A stretch of DNA of 29,170 bases from Candidatus Bathyarchaeota archaeon BA1 (GTDB taxonomy: Archaea; Thermoproteota; Bathyarchaeia; Bathyarchaeales; Bathyarchaeaceae): assembly GCA_001399805.1 (NCBI GenBank), contig LIHJ01000003.1, positions 1 through 29,170 on the forward strand, read 5' to 3'. Position numbers and translations under genes: made by a program. The notes beneath the pieces are model-generated. The model saw nothing but the letters and a program-made list of their open reading frames with translations. It had not been told where the DNA came from and did not search any database. Below are positions 15,543-23,176 of the stretch, in pieces; position 1 is the stretch's first letter, and each line of letters starts with the position of its first letter.

Positions 15543-17576
15543 CTAAGCTATGAGTAGCAGAATTAAAGGCGCAAACACGGTCGCAGTGAGCGCCATGACT
15601 GTTATCATGGTATTCAATGTAGGTCCTGCTGTGTCTTTAAACGGATCTCCTACCGTATCGCCTACCACTGCTGCTTTATGAGCCTCGGAGCCTTTCCCTC
15701 CAAACTTTCCCGCCTCAATGTATTTCTTGGCATTATCCCATGTTCCACCAGCATTAGCCATCAGTAGGGCGAAAATTATTCCTGTAATTATGCTTCCACC
15801 GAGGAAACCGGCCAGTGCCTCTTTGCCCAAAGTAAAACCTACTGACAACGGAGCCACGATAGCCAAGATGCCTGAGGGGATAAGCTCCCTTAAGGCTCCT
15901 CTAGTTGCGATGTCTACACACTTTGCGTAGTCAGGTTTTGATTTGCCTTCCATTAAGCCGGGGATTTCTCTAAATTGCCTTCTTACTTCCTCAACCATTC
16001 TGTAAGCATTTTTCCCCACAGCTAGTATTAGTAGGGCGCAGAACACGGGCGGCATCATTGCTCCGATAAACACGCCACCCAAAACTTTCGGATCCATGAG
16101 GTTTATCATCATGTGGGGAATCCCAACCTCTGTTGCGTATGCAAAGAACAACGCAATAACTTGCAAAGCAGCGGCGCCAATGGCGAAGCCTTTCGATATA
16201 GCTTTCGTGGTATTACCCGCGGCGTCCAATCTATCTACTACTTCAATAACTTCTTTGCCCAAACCAGATTGCTCTGCGATTCCCCTCGCATTATCCGCTA
16301 TTGGACCATAAGCATCTGCAGCGATCACTGTTCCCAATGTGGCCAGCATACCAACCGCAGCCATAGCAATTCCATAGAAGGGATTAACCTTAAACATTAA
16401 GGATATGTTCCATGAAGCCAAGATCGCTATGACAATGCCAATAATGGGCGGAATTATGCTCAGTATTCCGTACGAAAAGCCAGACAAAATGTTTATCGCG
16501 GCACCTGTCTTCGCGGATTCCGCCGTCTTAAAAACAGGAGTTCTATCCATCGACGTGAAATAGTCTGTTGTTAACCCCATGATTAATCCAGCGGCTAATC
16601 CTGCCACTGTTGCGAAAAATATGCCGAGTCCATGTTCACCCATATTTAAGAAATTGACCGTCAGAAACAGCAGAATCGTAAATATTATGCATGTTGCGAA
16701 GGTCCCTCTGTTAAGTGCAGCGCCTGGGCTTCCTTTGATTCCAACTCGCACAAACAATATTCCGGGAATAGAGGCAACTATTCCTAACGCTTTAACTAAT
16801 AAGGGTAGAATGACGTATATTATTTGGCCGTGGTATAGTGCTGCGCCAAGTAGCATGGATGCTATCATGCCAGCGATGTAGGAGTCGGTCAAGTCAGCGC
16901 CCATTCCAGCCACATCACCCACGTTATCGCCTACATTATCAGCAATGACAGCTGGGTTCCTCGGATCATCCTCAGGAATGCCCAGCTCAACCTTACCCAC
17001 AAGGTCGGCGCCTATGTCAGCCGTTTTTGTGTAGATACCTCCGCCGGCTTTTGCGAAAAGCGCGAGCGCGCTGGCGCCAAAACTGAAACCCAAAACGGTG
17101 TGCAGCGCTGTTTCCGGGTCCCCATAAATACTATTGTAGATGTAATAGAGTATGCTTGTTCCCAACACAGCCATCCCAACAATAGACAACCCCATAACTG
17201 ACCCACCATAATACGCCACCGGAAGAGCCTGATTCACCCCCTTTCTAGCGCTGTTTGCGGTTCTCACGTTCGCCCTAACAGCAGCATTCATCCCAAAATA
17301 TGCGGCTGCAGTGGTGCAAAGCGATCCAAAAATATACGCTATTGCTAAGTGGTAATTGGCGAAGGCGACTCCAAGTATTATCGCCATAACAACAACGAAC
17401 GCGGACAAAGCTGTGTTCTGCCTCTTTAAATAAGCGTTGGCCCCTATCCTTATCGCATCGGCGATTTCCTTCATCTTCGGGGAACCAGCATCCTGTCTGT
17501 TAACGTAATGATAAAGGTAAAACGCGAAGGCAATCGAGAGTAAACTAGCAATTGGTGCAATTATGAGCCATTCCAT
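15543..17576 (-). CDS. hppA: Membrane-bound proton-translocating pyrophosphatase
   Basis: A multi-helix H+-PPase (about 677 residues) that couples PPi hydrolysis to proton export. Substrate-binding acidic motifs are intact: TKTADIGADLVGKVE, the NVGDNVGDVAGMGADL stretch and [17 protein letters not shown]. The sequence GNTTKAISKGFAIG has lysine where K+-dependent enzymes have alanine, the established marker of K+-independent pumps. A longer frame begins at ATG 17630, but a TATA-like AAGTTTATAA (17631-17640) directly abuts that codon. Transcription would then start near 17607 and the first usable ATG is 17576, preceded by GGGGATG and giving the usual MEWLIIAPIA start. The minus-strand gene downstream is the ATPase, beyond repeat copy B. 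Confidence 0.93.
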   Translation of the reverse strand: MEWLIIAPIASLLSIAFAFYLYHYVNRQDAGSPKMKEIADAIRIGANAYLKRQNTALSAFVVVMAIILGVAFANYHLAIAYIFGSLCTTAAAYFGMNAAVRANVRTANSARKGVNQALPVAYYGGSVMGLSIVGMAVLGTSILYYIYNSIYGDPETALHTVLGFSFGASALALFAKAGGGIYTKTADIGADLVGKVELGIPEDDPRNPAVIADNVGDNVGDVAGMGADLTDSYIAGMIASMLLGAALYHGQIIYVILPLLVKALGIVASIPGILFVRVGIKGSPGAALNRGTFATCIIFTILLFLTVNFLNMGEHGLGIFFATVAGLAAGLIMGLTTDYFTSMDRTPVFKTAESAKTGAAINILSGFSYGILSIIPPIIGIVIAILASWNISLMFKVNPFYGIAMAAVGMLATLGTVIAADAYGPIADNARGIAEQSGLGKEVIEVVDRLDAAGNTTKAISKGFAIGAAALQVIALFFAYATEVGIPHMMINLMDPKVLGGVFIGAMMPPVFCALLILAVGKNAYRMVEEVRRQFREIPGLMEGKSKPDYAKCVDIATRGALRELIPSGILAIVAPLSVGFTLGKEALAGFLGGSIITGIIFALLMANAGGTWDNAKKYIEAGKFGGKGSEAHKAAVVGDTVGDPFKDTAGPTLNTMITVMALTATVFAPLILLLIA

Positions 17577-17630
17577 ATTTTCATCCCCAAAAGGGGTTTC
17601 GTCTAAACCGTCTGGAATGAGACCACTCAT

Positions 17631-17640
17631 TTATAAACTT
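17631..17640 (-). promoter_or_regulatory. hppA TATA box (decides the start)
   Basis: Minus strand AAGTTTATAA touches the upstream ATG at 17630, so that codon cannot be in the mRNA. The expected transcript has a roughly 30-base leader holding CCCCAAAAGGGG (17585-17596), a perfect palindrome that could form a small hairpin before the ATG at 17576. Confidence 0.5.
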
Positions 17641-17728
17641 AACGTAGACTTAAAAAGTGATTACAAAATGAAAATGACCGATGAAGAGAGAATTACATCA
17701 AAATAAAGGGCAAACATCCACAGCATTC

Positions 17729-18170
17729 TCAAATATTTTTTGACTTAAGCCCATTTCTAGATATTGGCGCAGGGAGTGGATTCGAATCCACGCAAGGCTG
17801 AGGTATCCCCTCCAAATCTTTCTTCATGACTTCTGGATCTGACGGGCCAACACCTAGAGCTATAGCAGGAAATCCATCGGCGGCTAAGTTGATGTGAAGA
17901 ATTTGCGTGGGAAGAAACGGCAAGGCTTTACAGTGTTAACTATTGTGCGAAGTTGTCGTTCGCCAGCACCAAATCGGCAACCTCTTTGGTTACCTCGTTC
18001 CACAACACCCATTGCCACCCTAATATCCGCATGCTTAAGCGCAGGAGCATCGTTAACACCATCACCTATTCTGAATTGGTCAGAACCATGTCGCTTTTCA
18101 CGTATCCAACTTCTCGGCTACGGCAACAGCCGCGAGCTTGTGGTCCCTAGTTATCATGACCGTTTTCTGA
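17729..18170 (-). pseudogene. Decayed P-type cation ATPase
   Basis: Minus-strand pieces match successive parts of a P-type ATPase: the hinge region (VMITRDHKLAAVAVAEKL near 18110-18170, DGVNDAPALK-like bases near 18040-18070), the ADDNFA-like stretch near 17950-17980, and LPTQILHINLAADGFPAIAL, GVGPSDPEVMKK in 17840-17920. Stops and frameshifts break it, and about 100 bases covering helix M5 are missing. It is not a copy of the intact ATPase in this window: DGFPAIALGVGPSDP differs from the DGGPAVALSMDPPEE of the intact pump. A divergent paralogue therefore once stood here. A 39-base tRNA-like insert interrupts its end. Confidence 0.8.
17765..17803 (-). other. tRNA 3'-end-like fragment inside the ATPase relic
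   Basis: On the minus strand these 39 bases end in GCGTGGATTCGAATCCAC plus TCCCTGCGCCA. That looks like the T arm, acceptor strand, discriminator base and CCA of an archaeal serine- or leucine-type tRNA, with one base missing from the T stem. The flanking residues (LEGI before, ISRNG after) could join to make a continuous ATPase-like sequence, so the piece looks inserted. No complete tRNA is in the window. Fragments like this are left as attachment sites by tyrosine integrases; chance resemblance cannot be excluded. Confidence 0.4.
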
Positions 18171-18179
18171 AAACCTTGC

Positions 18180-18623
18180 CTAAAGGAAACTCTCAGAAAT
18201 AGCCTCCTCAGGCGTCAATAATTTGATTTCGCTTTTCACCTTTGAAAAATGATGAACATTCCTTGTCACGATTGCTTCAGCTTCGGCCGTTCGAGCTGAA
18301 ATAAATTGCAAAGAGTCTTCAAGCCTAAGCCTCGTCTCCCTTAAGGACTCCTCGACAATTTTGTCTGTTAGGTTAACTGCGTTCAAAAAACTTCTAAGTC
18401 CACGTAACTTTTCTCGGGCAAAAAGATCTCCTGCTTTGGTGTCTCTTGGATTGACTAAAACTGCCACAATGTATAGAGATAAGATACTGATTGAACCTTT
18501 GTGGCGACCCTTATAAATATCATCAAGAAGGATGGCTGAAGTCGTCCATAACGGTGTACCCTTTGAATCAACCCTCCTTAAGACGACATCAACTAGAATG
18601 TTGGTGTCAAGAAATAAATGCAA
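18180..18623 (-). CDS. PIN-domain toxin, possibly catalytically weakened
   Basis: The 147-residue protein has a PIN N-terminus (LFLDTNILVDVVLRR, D6) and D103 in LEDSLQFISA. Two usual acids are replaced: the glutamate expected in the second motif is isoleucine (I52 in SLYIVAVLV), and the last position is asparagine (N122 in VTRNVHHF), the latter being common in this subfamily. Loss of the glutamate may reduce metal binding. The gene follows its antitoxin with no gap (18624/18623), which keeps the pair coupled. The pair sits inside a stretch of decayed genes, consistent with recent insertion. Confidence 0.78.
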   Translation of the reverse strand: MHLFLDTNILVDVVLRRVDSKGTPLWTTSAILLDDIYKGRHKGSISILSLYIVAVLVNPRDTKAGDLFAREKLRGLRSFLNAVNLTDKIVEESLRETRLRLEDSLQFISARTAEAEAIVTRNVHHFSKVKSEIKLLTPEEAISESFL

Positions 18624-18932
18624 TCAGTGACGCCTCCGTCTAAGAGCCTCCACCAATGCCTTGCGTTCGTGCTCGATTGGGAGAAAGGTTTCCTCCTCTC
18701 CTAAAAGGTCCATTATCATATGGCTCAGCCGTCTTTCTTGAAGAATCTGCTCAGCTCGCTTGATCAATTCCATTCTCTCCACACCAATGGTCTTTGACTC
18801 TAACCACAATTGTATGGCTTCGTTTAGCGCCTCCTTTTTCTTTGAACCATAAGCTGAGCCGTAAAGGTCAACCAATGTCTTAAGAAATCGCTGCCACACC
18901 TCATTATCTATCTCCACAGTTTGGCGTGCCAA
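18624..18932 (-). CDS. Ribbon-helix-helix-like antitoxin
   Basis: A 102-residue protein with an N-terminal strand and helices (TVEIDNEVWQRFLKTLVDLY, then SKKKEALNEAIQLWLES) in ribbon-helix-helix order. A basic, helical C-terminal tail ends in RRRRH. It directly precedes the PIN gene. A TATA-like GGTTTATAAG on the minus strand (about 18969-18978) lies 35-45 bases before the ATG. It should bind and neutralise the PIN protein and repress the operon. Confidence 0.75.
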   Translation of the reverse strand: MARQTVEIDNEVWQRFLKTLVDLYGSAYGSKKKEALNEAIQLWLESKTIGVERMELIKRAEQILQERRLSHMIMDLLGEEETFLPIEHERKALVEALRRRRH

Positions 18933-19053
18933 TTCATAACCTCATAGAATCATGACTGCACAACTTCTTATAAACCTAACCGACTTTAAATATGCTTTCA
19001 CATGTGCCTACTAGGCATCCACTTATGAGCTGGCTTCTAGTAGTTTCTTGAGC

Positions 19054-19217
19054 TCAGACGCCCACAAGGCTGCGGTCATAGGCGATACTGTTGGCGATCC
19101 ATTTAAGGACACGGCTGGGCCATCTCTTAATACTATGATTAGGTCACGACGCTGGTAACCACCATGTTCGCACCTCTAATTGCCATGTACTTTGCTCTGA
19201 TGACGATCTTCGATTAA
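19054..19217 (+). pseudogene. Relic of a membrane pyrophosphatase C-terminus
   Basis: The plus strand encodes [26 protein letters not shown], the last acidic motif of an H+-PPase. A one-base change of frame near 19140 follows, then [13 protein letters not shown] and a stop at 19217. The rest of the gene is gone. It lies on the opposite strand to the intact hppA at 15.5-17.6 kb and differs from it (AVIGD versus AVVGD, PSLN versus PTLN), so it is a second, older copy rather than a fresh duplicate. Confidence 0.8.
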
Positions 19218-19277
19218 TTACCTCTTTATTTACAGCCCTGTCCAAGCACGGATGAAAACTTCAGAAGGACGTAGATC

Positions 19278-19814
19278 TCATGTTTCCAAAGGTTTCTTCT
19301 CTTTAAACAAATTAATCGCATACTTGAGATCTTTTTTGCCTCTTCAACGTTTTTCCATGCCTTGTATCTAACCCACTTTTTTGGCTCTAGCCTCTTGTAG
19401 ATTTCGAAAAATTCTTGGATTCTCTTAATTTGTGTGGATGAACATCCGCGATGTCATTGAACCCACCAAATCTTGGATCCCTTACGGGTACAGACAATAT
19501 CTTTGGGTCCTCTCCATCTTCATCTTCCATGATCAACACACCAATTGGTCTCGCCTTAATTATACAACCAACTTCCATGGGTTCATAAGACAGGATCATA
19601 ATGTCCATTGGGTCATTATCATCAAACCATGTTTGTGGAATAACCCATATTCCGCAGGAAAGACAACAGATGAATAAATCACACGATCTAATACGAATGC
19701 ATCCCATTCCCAGTTGTATTCGTATTTGTCCCTAGACCCACTTATAACCTCAACAAGAGCATTAATCAGATCAGGAGGCTTATCGCCGGGTGGAATATCC
19801 CGCCATAGATTCAT
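19278..19814 (-). pseudogene. ppa: Soluble inorganic pyrophosphatase with two frameshifts
   Basis: Read across two one-base shifts, the minus strand gives a full-length family I pyrophosphatase: MNLWRDIPPGDKPPDLINAL, KYEYNWEWDAFVLDRVIYSS, FPAEYG / IPQTWFDDNDPMDIMILSYE, PVRDPRFGGFNDIADVHPHK and a C-terminal tail ending at the TGA 19278-19280. The catalytic aspartates of DDNDPMD and the PVRDPRF region are intact. The breaks are a missing T in GGGTTTATT near 19650 and a missing A in GAGAAATCC near 19425. Each restores a perfect family sequence if added, so either a recent pseudogene or a sequencing error is possible. The start at 19814 matches the family's MNLW beginning. Confidence 0.8.
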
Positions 19815-19945
19815 AAAGAATAGCTGGGACACGTCTCAATCTATATTTTCCCATTTAACGGAATCTATCGCGAATGCTTTTATTTGATTAGCCCTAAAAC
19901 GTGATTACGCAAATGCCGAACGCTTTATTTTAGTAACCTTAAAAT

Positions 19946-19956
19946 GTGTATATACC
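19946..19956 (+). promoter_or_regulatory. TATA box of the membrane hydrolase-like gene
   Basis: GTGTATATACC lies about 20-28 bases before ATG 19974 and inside a longer frame starting at 19944. The longer start would lie in the promoter, so 19974 is chosen and the mRNA is leaderless. Confidence 0.6.
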
Positions 19957-19973
19957 AGTTGAGGTTAGTCACG

Positions 19974-20519
19974 ATGCCCCTCACACCTCTTCACTATGCC
20001 GTGGCTTATTTGGTTCATAGATGGAGGAGGGAGCTGAGCCTACCAGCTCTCATCGTGAGCTCCATGATGCCCGACGCGGACATCGTGCTCACCTATTTTG
20101 GGACTGGCGGTCTTCAGAGAAGGCTCCTTCTCCACAGCTTGTTGGCCGCATCCACCCTCGGTGTGCTTCTCTCCATCTTGCTCACTATTTTCCTTTATCC
20201 TGCTGTAATTTCACCACTTTTTAAGCTTGATAGAAAAATGGTGGAGGAGAGATGCCGCTTTTCCAGCAAGCTTATCGTATCATGTTTCATAGGATGCGCC
20301 ACCCACGTGTTTTTAGATTCTTTGCATCACGAGTTCAATCCTCTACTATACCCGTTCCTTAACGAATCCTTTGACGCTTTTGTACTTCTAAACAATTGGG
20401 TTTATGCAACTACCATTATTCAGTCCACGTTTCTTACGCTATCCATCCTCATCTTGATTCGGGAAATAGGGAAAGGAACGGAAAATTTCTGGAAACGAAT
20501 GCTTATCTCAGCCGAATAG
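19974..20519 (+). CDS. Membrane protein of the YdjM/DUF457-like metal-dependent hydrolase family
   Basis: About 181 residues. It starts PLTPLHYAVAYLVHRW (an early conserved His), then ALIVSSMMPDADIVLTYFG with the family's P-D-A/x-D acidic motif, a histidine in LLLHSLLA, and ATHVFLDSLHHEFNPLLYP. The latter is the T-H-x3-D motif followed by two further histidines. Four or five hydrophobic helices carry these residues. The family is thought to hydrolyse lipids or related substrates in the membrane, but substrates are unknown. The start follows from the TATA box at 19946-19956. It stands alone, between the ppa relic and a TnpB fragment. Confidence 0.7.
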   Translation: MPLTPLHYAVAYLVHRWRRELSLPALIVSSMMPDADIVLTYFGTGGLQRRLLLHSLLAASTLGVLLSILLTIFLYPAVISPLFKLDRKMVEERCRFSSKLIVSCFIGCATHVFLDSLHHEFNPLLYPFLNESFDAFVLLNNWVYATTIIQSTFLTLSILILIREIGKGTENFWKRMLISAE

Positions 20520-20575
20520 ATGGGCGTTCTCTATAAAGTGTGAAGATTTCATTCGCTTTCGAGACATTTTCCCTT

Positions 20576-20793
20576 TTAACGAGGTATGGATTTGATTCTC
20601 GGATGCCTAACTTTCTTAAGGTCTCCGAAGACTAGGATAGGCTCGTATCCTGATTTCTCGAGCGCTTCAGCTTTTTCCACCAGTTTCGTTGTGGCTTTAT
20701 GTAATACGTCGTTTACTTTTCTCGTTTCCTTGTTTTCTACGTTTTTTAATCACTTAACCGCGTGCTTTATCTTCTTTCTGCCCACCGATAGAA
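20576..20793 (-). pseudogene. TnpB/OrfB (IS200/IS605 family) fragment
   Basis: The minus strand reads GRKKIKHAVK, a TGA where TGG would give tryptophan, then LKNVENKETRKVNDVLHKAT, TKLVEKAEALEKSGYEPILV, FGDLKKVR and a stop at 20576. The R-K-x-N-D-x-L-H-K-x-T/x-K pattern followed by I/P-x-L-V-x-G-D-L-K is the conserved centre of TnpB nucleases, just before the first RuvC aspartate region. The N-terminus, the rest of the RuvC domain and the zinc finger are missing. No tnpA or element ends were found, so this is a relic of an insertion sequence. Confidence 0.65.
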
Positions 20794-20799
20794 GATAAG

Positions 20800-20807
20800 T
20801 TTATATT
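20800..20807 (+). promoter_or_regulatory. TATA box of the AbrB/PIN operon
   Basis: TTTATATT in AAGTTTATATTTTTC, centred 24-26 bases before ATG 20828. It sets that ATG as a leaderless start and excludes the in-frame GTG at 20819. Confidence 0.55.
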
Positions 20808-20827
20808 TTTCCCATTATGTGGGTTTA

Positions 20828-21091
20828 ATGGGGAAACAAATGGGCGTGAGGGTTAAGGTTGATGAGAGGGGGCGAATAACGATTCCCACTGAAATCAGAG
20901 ATAGTTTAGGAATCGGAGCCAATACTGAGCTTATCCTAGAGAAAAGATGGAACGAAGTTGTGTTGCTGAAACCTCTGAGCCCAGAGGAGTTCATTAAACA
21001 AGCCCACGAGTTTATGAAAGAGGTTGAAGCCTTCAAGGTCGAGACATTAGAACCGCTAAAGGTTAAGGAGATCTGGAGGGAAAAACCCTAA
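20828..21091 (+). CDS. AbrB/SpoVT-type antitoxin (VapB)
   Basis: About 87 residues. The AbrB swapped-hairpin domain is VRVKVDERGRITIPTEIRDS followed by LGIGANTELILEKRW, a textbook version of this fold. The C-terminal part (EEFIKQAHEFMKEVEAFKVE) is helical and should hold the PIN toxin. The toxin gene starts three bases after the stop. The start at 20828 follows from the TATA box; ATG 20840 is a further in-frame option. The same antitoxin class occurs at 2537-2779, but the two sequences differ widely, so they are not recent duplicates. Confidence 0.88.
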   Translation: MGKQMGVRVKVDERGRITIPTEIRDSLGIGANTELILEKRWNEVVLLKPLSPEEFIKQAHEFMKEVEAFKVETLEPLKVKEIWREKP

Positions 21092-21093
21092 AG

Positions 21094-21528
21094 ATGATAG
21101 TCGTAGACTCGTGCATGTGGGACTATTATCTTGATCCCACCACGAAGGAGCACGGGTTCGTCAAAGACGAGCTGGAGGAGATCATTCGAACAGAAGAAAT
21201 TCTCACGAGCACAATAATATGGATGGAGGTTGCGCATTACGTATACAAGGTCTCTAAGCTTCCTAGACACATACTTGAACGAAGGATTGAAAGCTTCACG
21301 CGACTATCAACAATGACGGTTGATGAATTTGATCTCAGCCTCCTCTACGAGTCTCTTAAAATTATTTCCGAAATGTGGATGTATCCCATTGGTGGACGAG
21401 ATGCTACGATCTTGGCGATGATGAAGAGGAGGGGCGTTAGAAAGATTTTTACACATGATAGGGGCTTTAAGGAGATTGCAAAACAAGACATAGTGGAAGT
21501 GCTCGACCCCATACCTGAAGAGACATAA
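21094..21528 (+). CDS. PIN-domain toxin (VapC-type RNase)
   Basis: A 144-residue PIN protein with D5 (VVDSCMWDYYL), E45 (IIWMEVAHYV), D103 (GGRDATILAMM) and D122 (FTHDRGFKEI), the complete acidic active site. It is expressed with the AbrB-type antitoxin three bases upstream. The TMTVDEFD and MWMYPIGGRDA region is typical of the subfamily whose substrate loop carries hydrophobic residues. Target RNA unknown. Confidence 0.88.
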   Translation: MIVVDSCMWDYYLDPTTKEHGFVKDELEEIIRTEEILTSTIIWMEVAHYVYKVSKLPRHILERRIESFTRLSTMTVDEFDLSLLYESLKIISEMWMYPIGGRDATILAMMKRRGVRKIFTHDRGFKEIAKQDIVEVLDPIPEET

Positions 21529-21577
21529 CTGCCCTACAATCGACCTGTTTTTAAGCGTCATAGCCCAAAAATGAATA

Positions 21578-22993
21578 GTGAATGAGACTCTTACAGGCAT
21601 AAACATGAAAAGGCTAACTGAAGGAACAAGAGAGACGAGGATGACTGGGAAGGAGAACCTCTGGATACTGCAGCTCATCGACAACCCTAGCATCGCCGCC
21701 GACCTGAATTATAGCACAGACTATTTGTTAGCGAAGGCCTCTGGGGTGGCTTGGGGGAAGGGACTCTGCGTGGTTTGTAAGGGCTCTAAGTTTTTGTGTG
21801 GAAAAACGCGTTGCCCCCTCATGGTGAGGCTGAATTCATACCTTCGAATCATGCCCCTCATCGAGGGAACGGATATCGATGGCGCATCCCCGCCCAGCGT
21901 CTTTGTGGGTCGGATCGGATACCCATATGTGTATGCCGGTCCATTGGTTCCGCCAGTTCATGAAGACACAAGCCTTTTCGACATGCCTGAACTTTGGTTT
22001 GGGAAGTCCATCGATGAGATTGTGGGTTTCCGGTCAATGCTGATTCGTGGGAAGCATAGGGTTCACGTGAGAAACTTTGAGGAAGCTGGAAAGATCATGG
22101 ACAAAACCCGAGAGCTCGCCCTTTCCATCGGTCCTGTGGATGTGGAACTGGCGCTCAAAAACAGGCCACGCCGATATCTGATCCTAGACGATGAGGTCCA
22201 ACCGTTTGGACCCTCCGCATCCATCCAAGATATGAGGGTTGGGACCGCACGCTGGGACCATCAAATCGAGAAATGCTACGTGGATACTGACCTAAAGGCG
22301 GCGGAAGCCGTTGCCACGTTGTATGAGAGAGGCGTCTTGGTGACTAGGATACAGCGAGCCTTCAGCATTGGAGCCTTCGGGCTTAAACAGAATAGGAGGA
22401 TGGTGCCCACACGATGGAGCATCACCGCCGTTGACAGCATCCTCTCCAAGAACCTGATCGAACAAATCAAGACGTATCCAGAAATCAACGAGTATCGCGT
22501 GTATGAATCAAGATACTTGGACAACCGCTTCGAGGTGCTGGTGATGCCTGGCCCATGGAGCTACGAGGCGATGGAGGCTTGGTATCCAGGCACCGTTTGG
22601 AACCCCAGCGGCACCAGCATCGTCATGTTCTTTGACTGGGAGGGGCATGAGGGAAGAACCACCTACGCGGATATTGGGGGCTGCTACTACGCGGCACGAC
22701 TGGCGGTATGCGAGCTGCTCCAAAGGGAGCGGAGGCAGGCAACCGTGGTGGTGTTGAGGGAGGCACACCCAGGCTACATCATGCCCGTGGGGGTCTGGCA
22801 AGTGAGGGAAAACGTGAGAAACGCCATGAGGCAGGCTCCACTAAAGTACAACACGTTGGAGGAGGCATTAGCCAGGGTCGCCAGCCAGTTCCAAATCCCA
22901 ATACAACAATGGATGAACAAAAGCCAACTCATACGAAACGCCCTATACCAAAAGAAAATCACAGAGTTCCTTTCCTACACCATGAAGAAATGA
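21578..22993 (+). CDS. nreA: Archaeal Nre-family DNA repair protein
   Basis: A 471-residue protein of the Nre (NreA/NreB, DUF650/651) family, archaea-specific factors linked to survival of DNA damage and to PCNA binding. A zinc-finger-like C64-x2-C67-x6-C74-x4-C79 opens the conserved region, followed by PPSVFVGRIGYPYVYAGPL and, later, the FSIGAFGLKQNRRMVPTRWS block that identifies the family. The C-terminus has QKKITEFL (458-465), a close match to the PCNA-interacting Q-x2-I/L-x2-F-F/L motif. A TTTTTAAG box near 21547-21554 places transcription start by the GTG at 21578; ATG 21605 is the alternative start. The inverted-repeat element begins 41 bases after the stop. Confidence 0.9.
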   Translation: MNETLTGINMKRLTEGTRETRMTGKENLWILQLIDNPSIAADLNYSTDYLLAKASGVAWGKGLCVVCKGSKFLCGKTRCPLMVRLNSYLRIMPLIEGTDIDGASPPSVFVGRIGYPYVYAGPLVPPVHEDTSLFDMPELWFGKSIDEIVGFRSMLIRGKHRVHVRNFEEAGKIMDKTRELALSIGPVDVELALKNRPRRYLILDDEVQPFGPSASIQDMRVGTARWDHQIEKCYVDTDLKAAEAVATLYERGVLVTRIQRAFSIGAFGLKQNRRMVPTRWSITAVDSILSKNLIEQIKTYPEINEYRVYESRYLDNRFEVLVMPGPWSYEAMEAWYPGTVWNPSGTSIVMFFDWEGHEGRTTYADIGGCYYAARLAVCELLQRERRQATVVVLREAHPGYIMPVGVWQVRENVRNAMRQAPLKYNTLEEALARVASQFQIPIQQWMNKSQLIRNALYQKKITEFLSYTMKK

Positions 22994-23033
22994 CCCCCAT
23001 ACAATTTCAGTACTAAGCTTTACCCATAAGAAT

Positions 23034-23078
23034 TAGCGCGCGATGTCGGACAGGAATAAGCCCAAAATAAGCTTATTT
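23034..23078 (+). repeat. Left terminal inverted repeat
   Basis: The outer 20 bases are identical to the right end. Mismatches occur at positions 21, 30 and 35-37 of 45. The inner part continues into AAAATAAGCTTATTTT (23064-23079), a perfect 16-base palindrome that could also act as a transcription-stop or protein-binding hairpin. Confidence 0.8.
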
Positions 23079-23176
23079 TTCTTCCCTCAGTAACGGACAT
23101 TTCCTTTTATTCGATGTTGTGGTAAAACCTAAGTCCTTTACTACTTTTCTACAAAAATGTAGCTTCTCACAAATCT

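Noticed and set aside
20586..20798. Plus-strand frame over the TnpB fragment
   Set aside because: The minus strand encodes recognisable TnpB residues; the plus-strand frame is a shadow.
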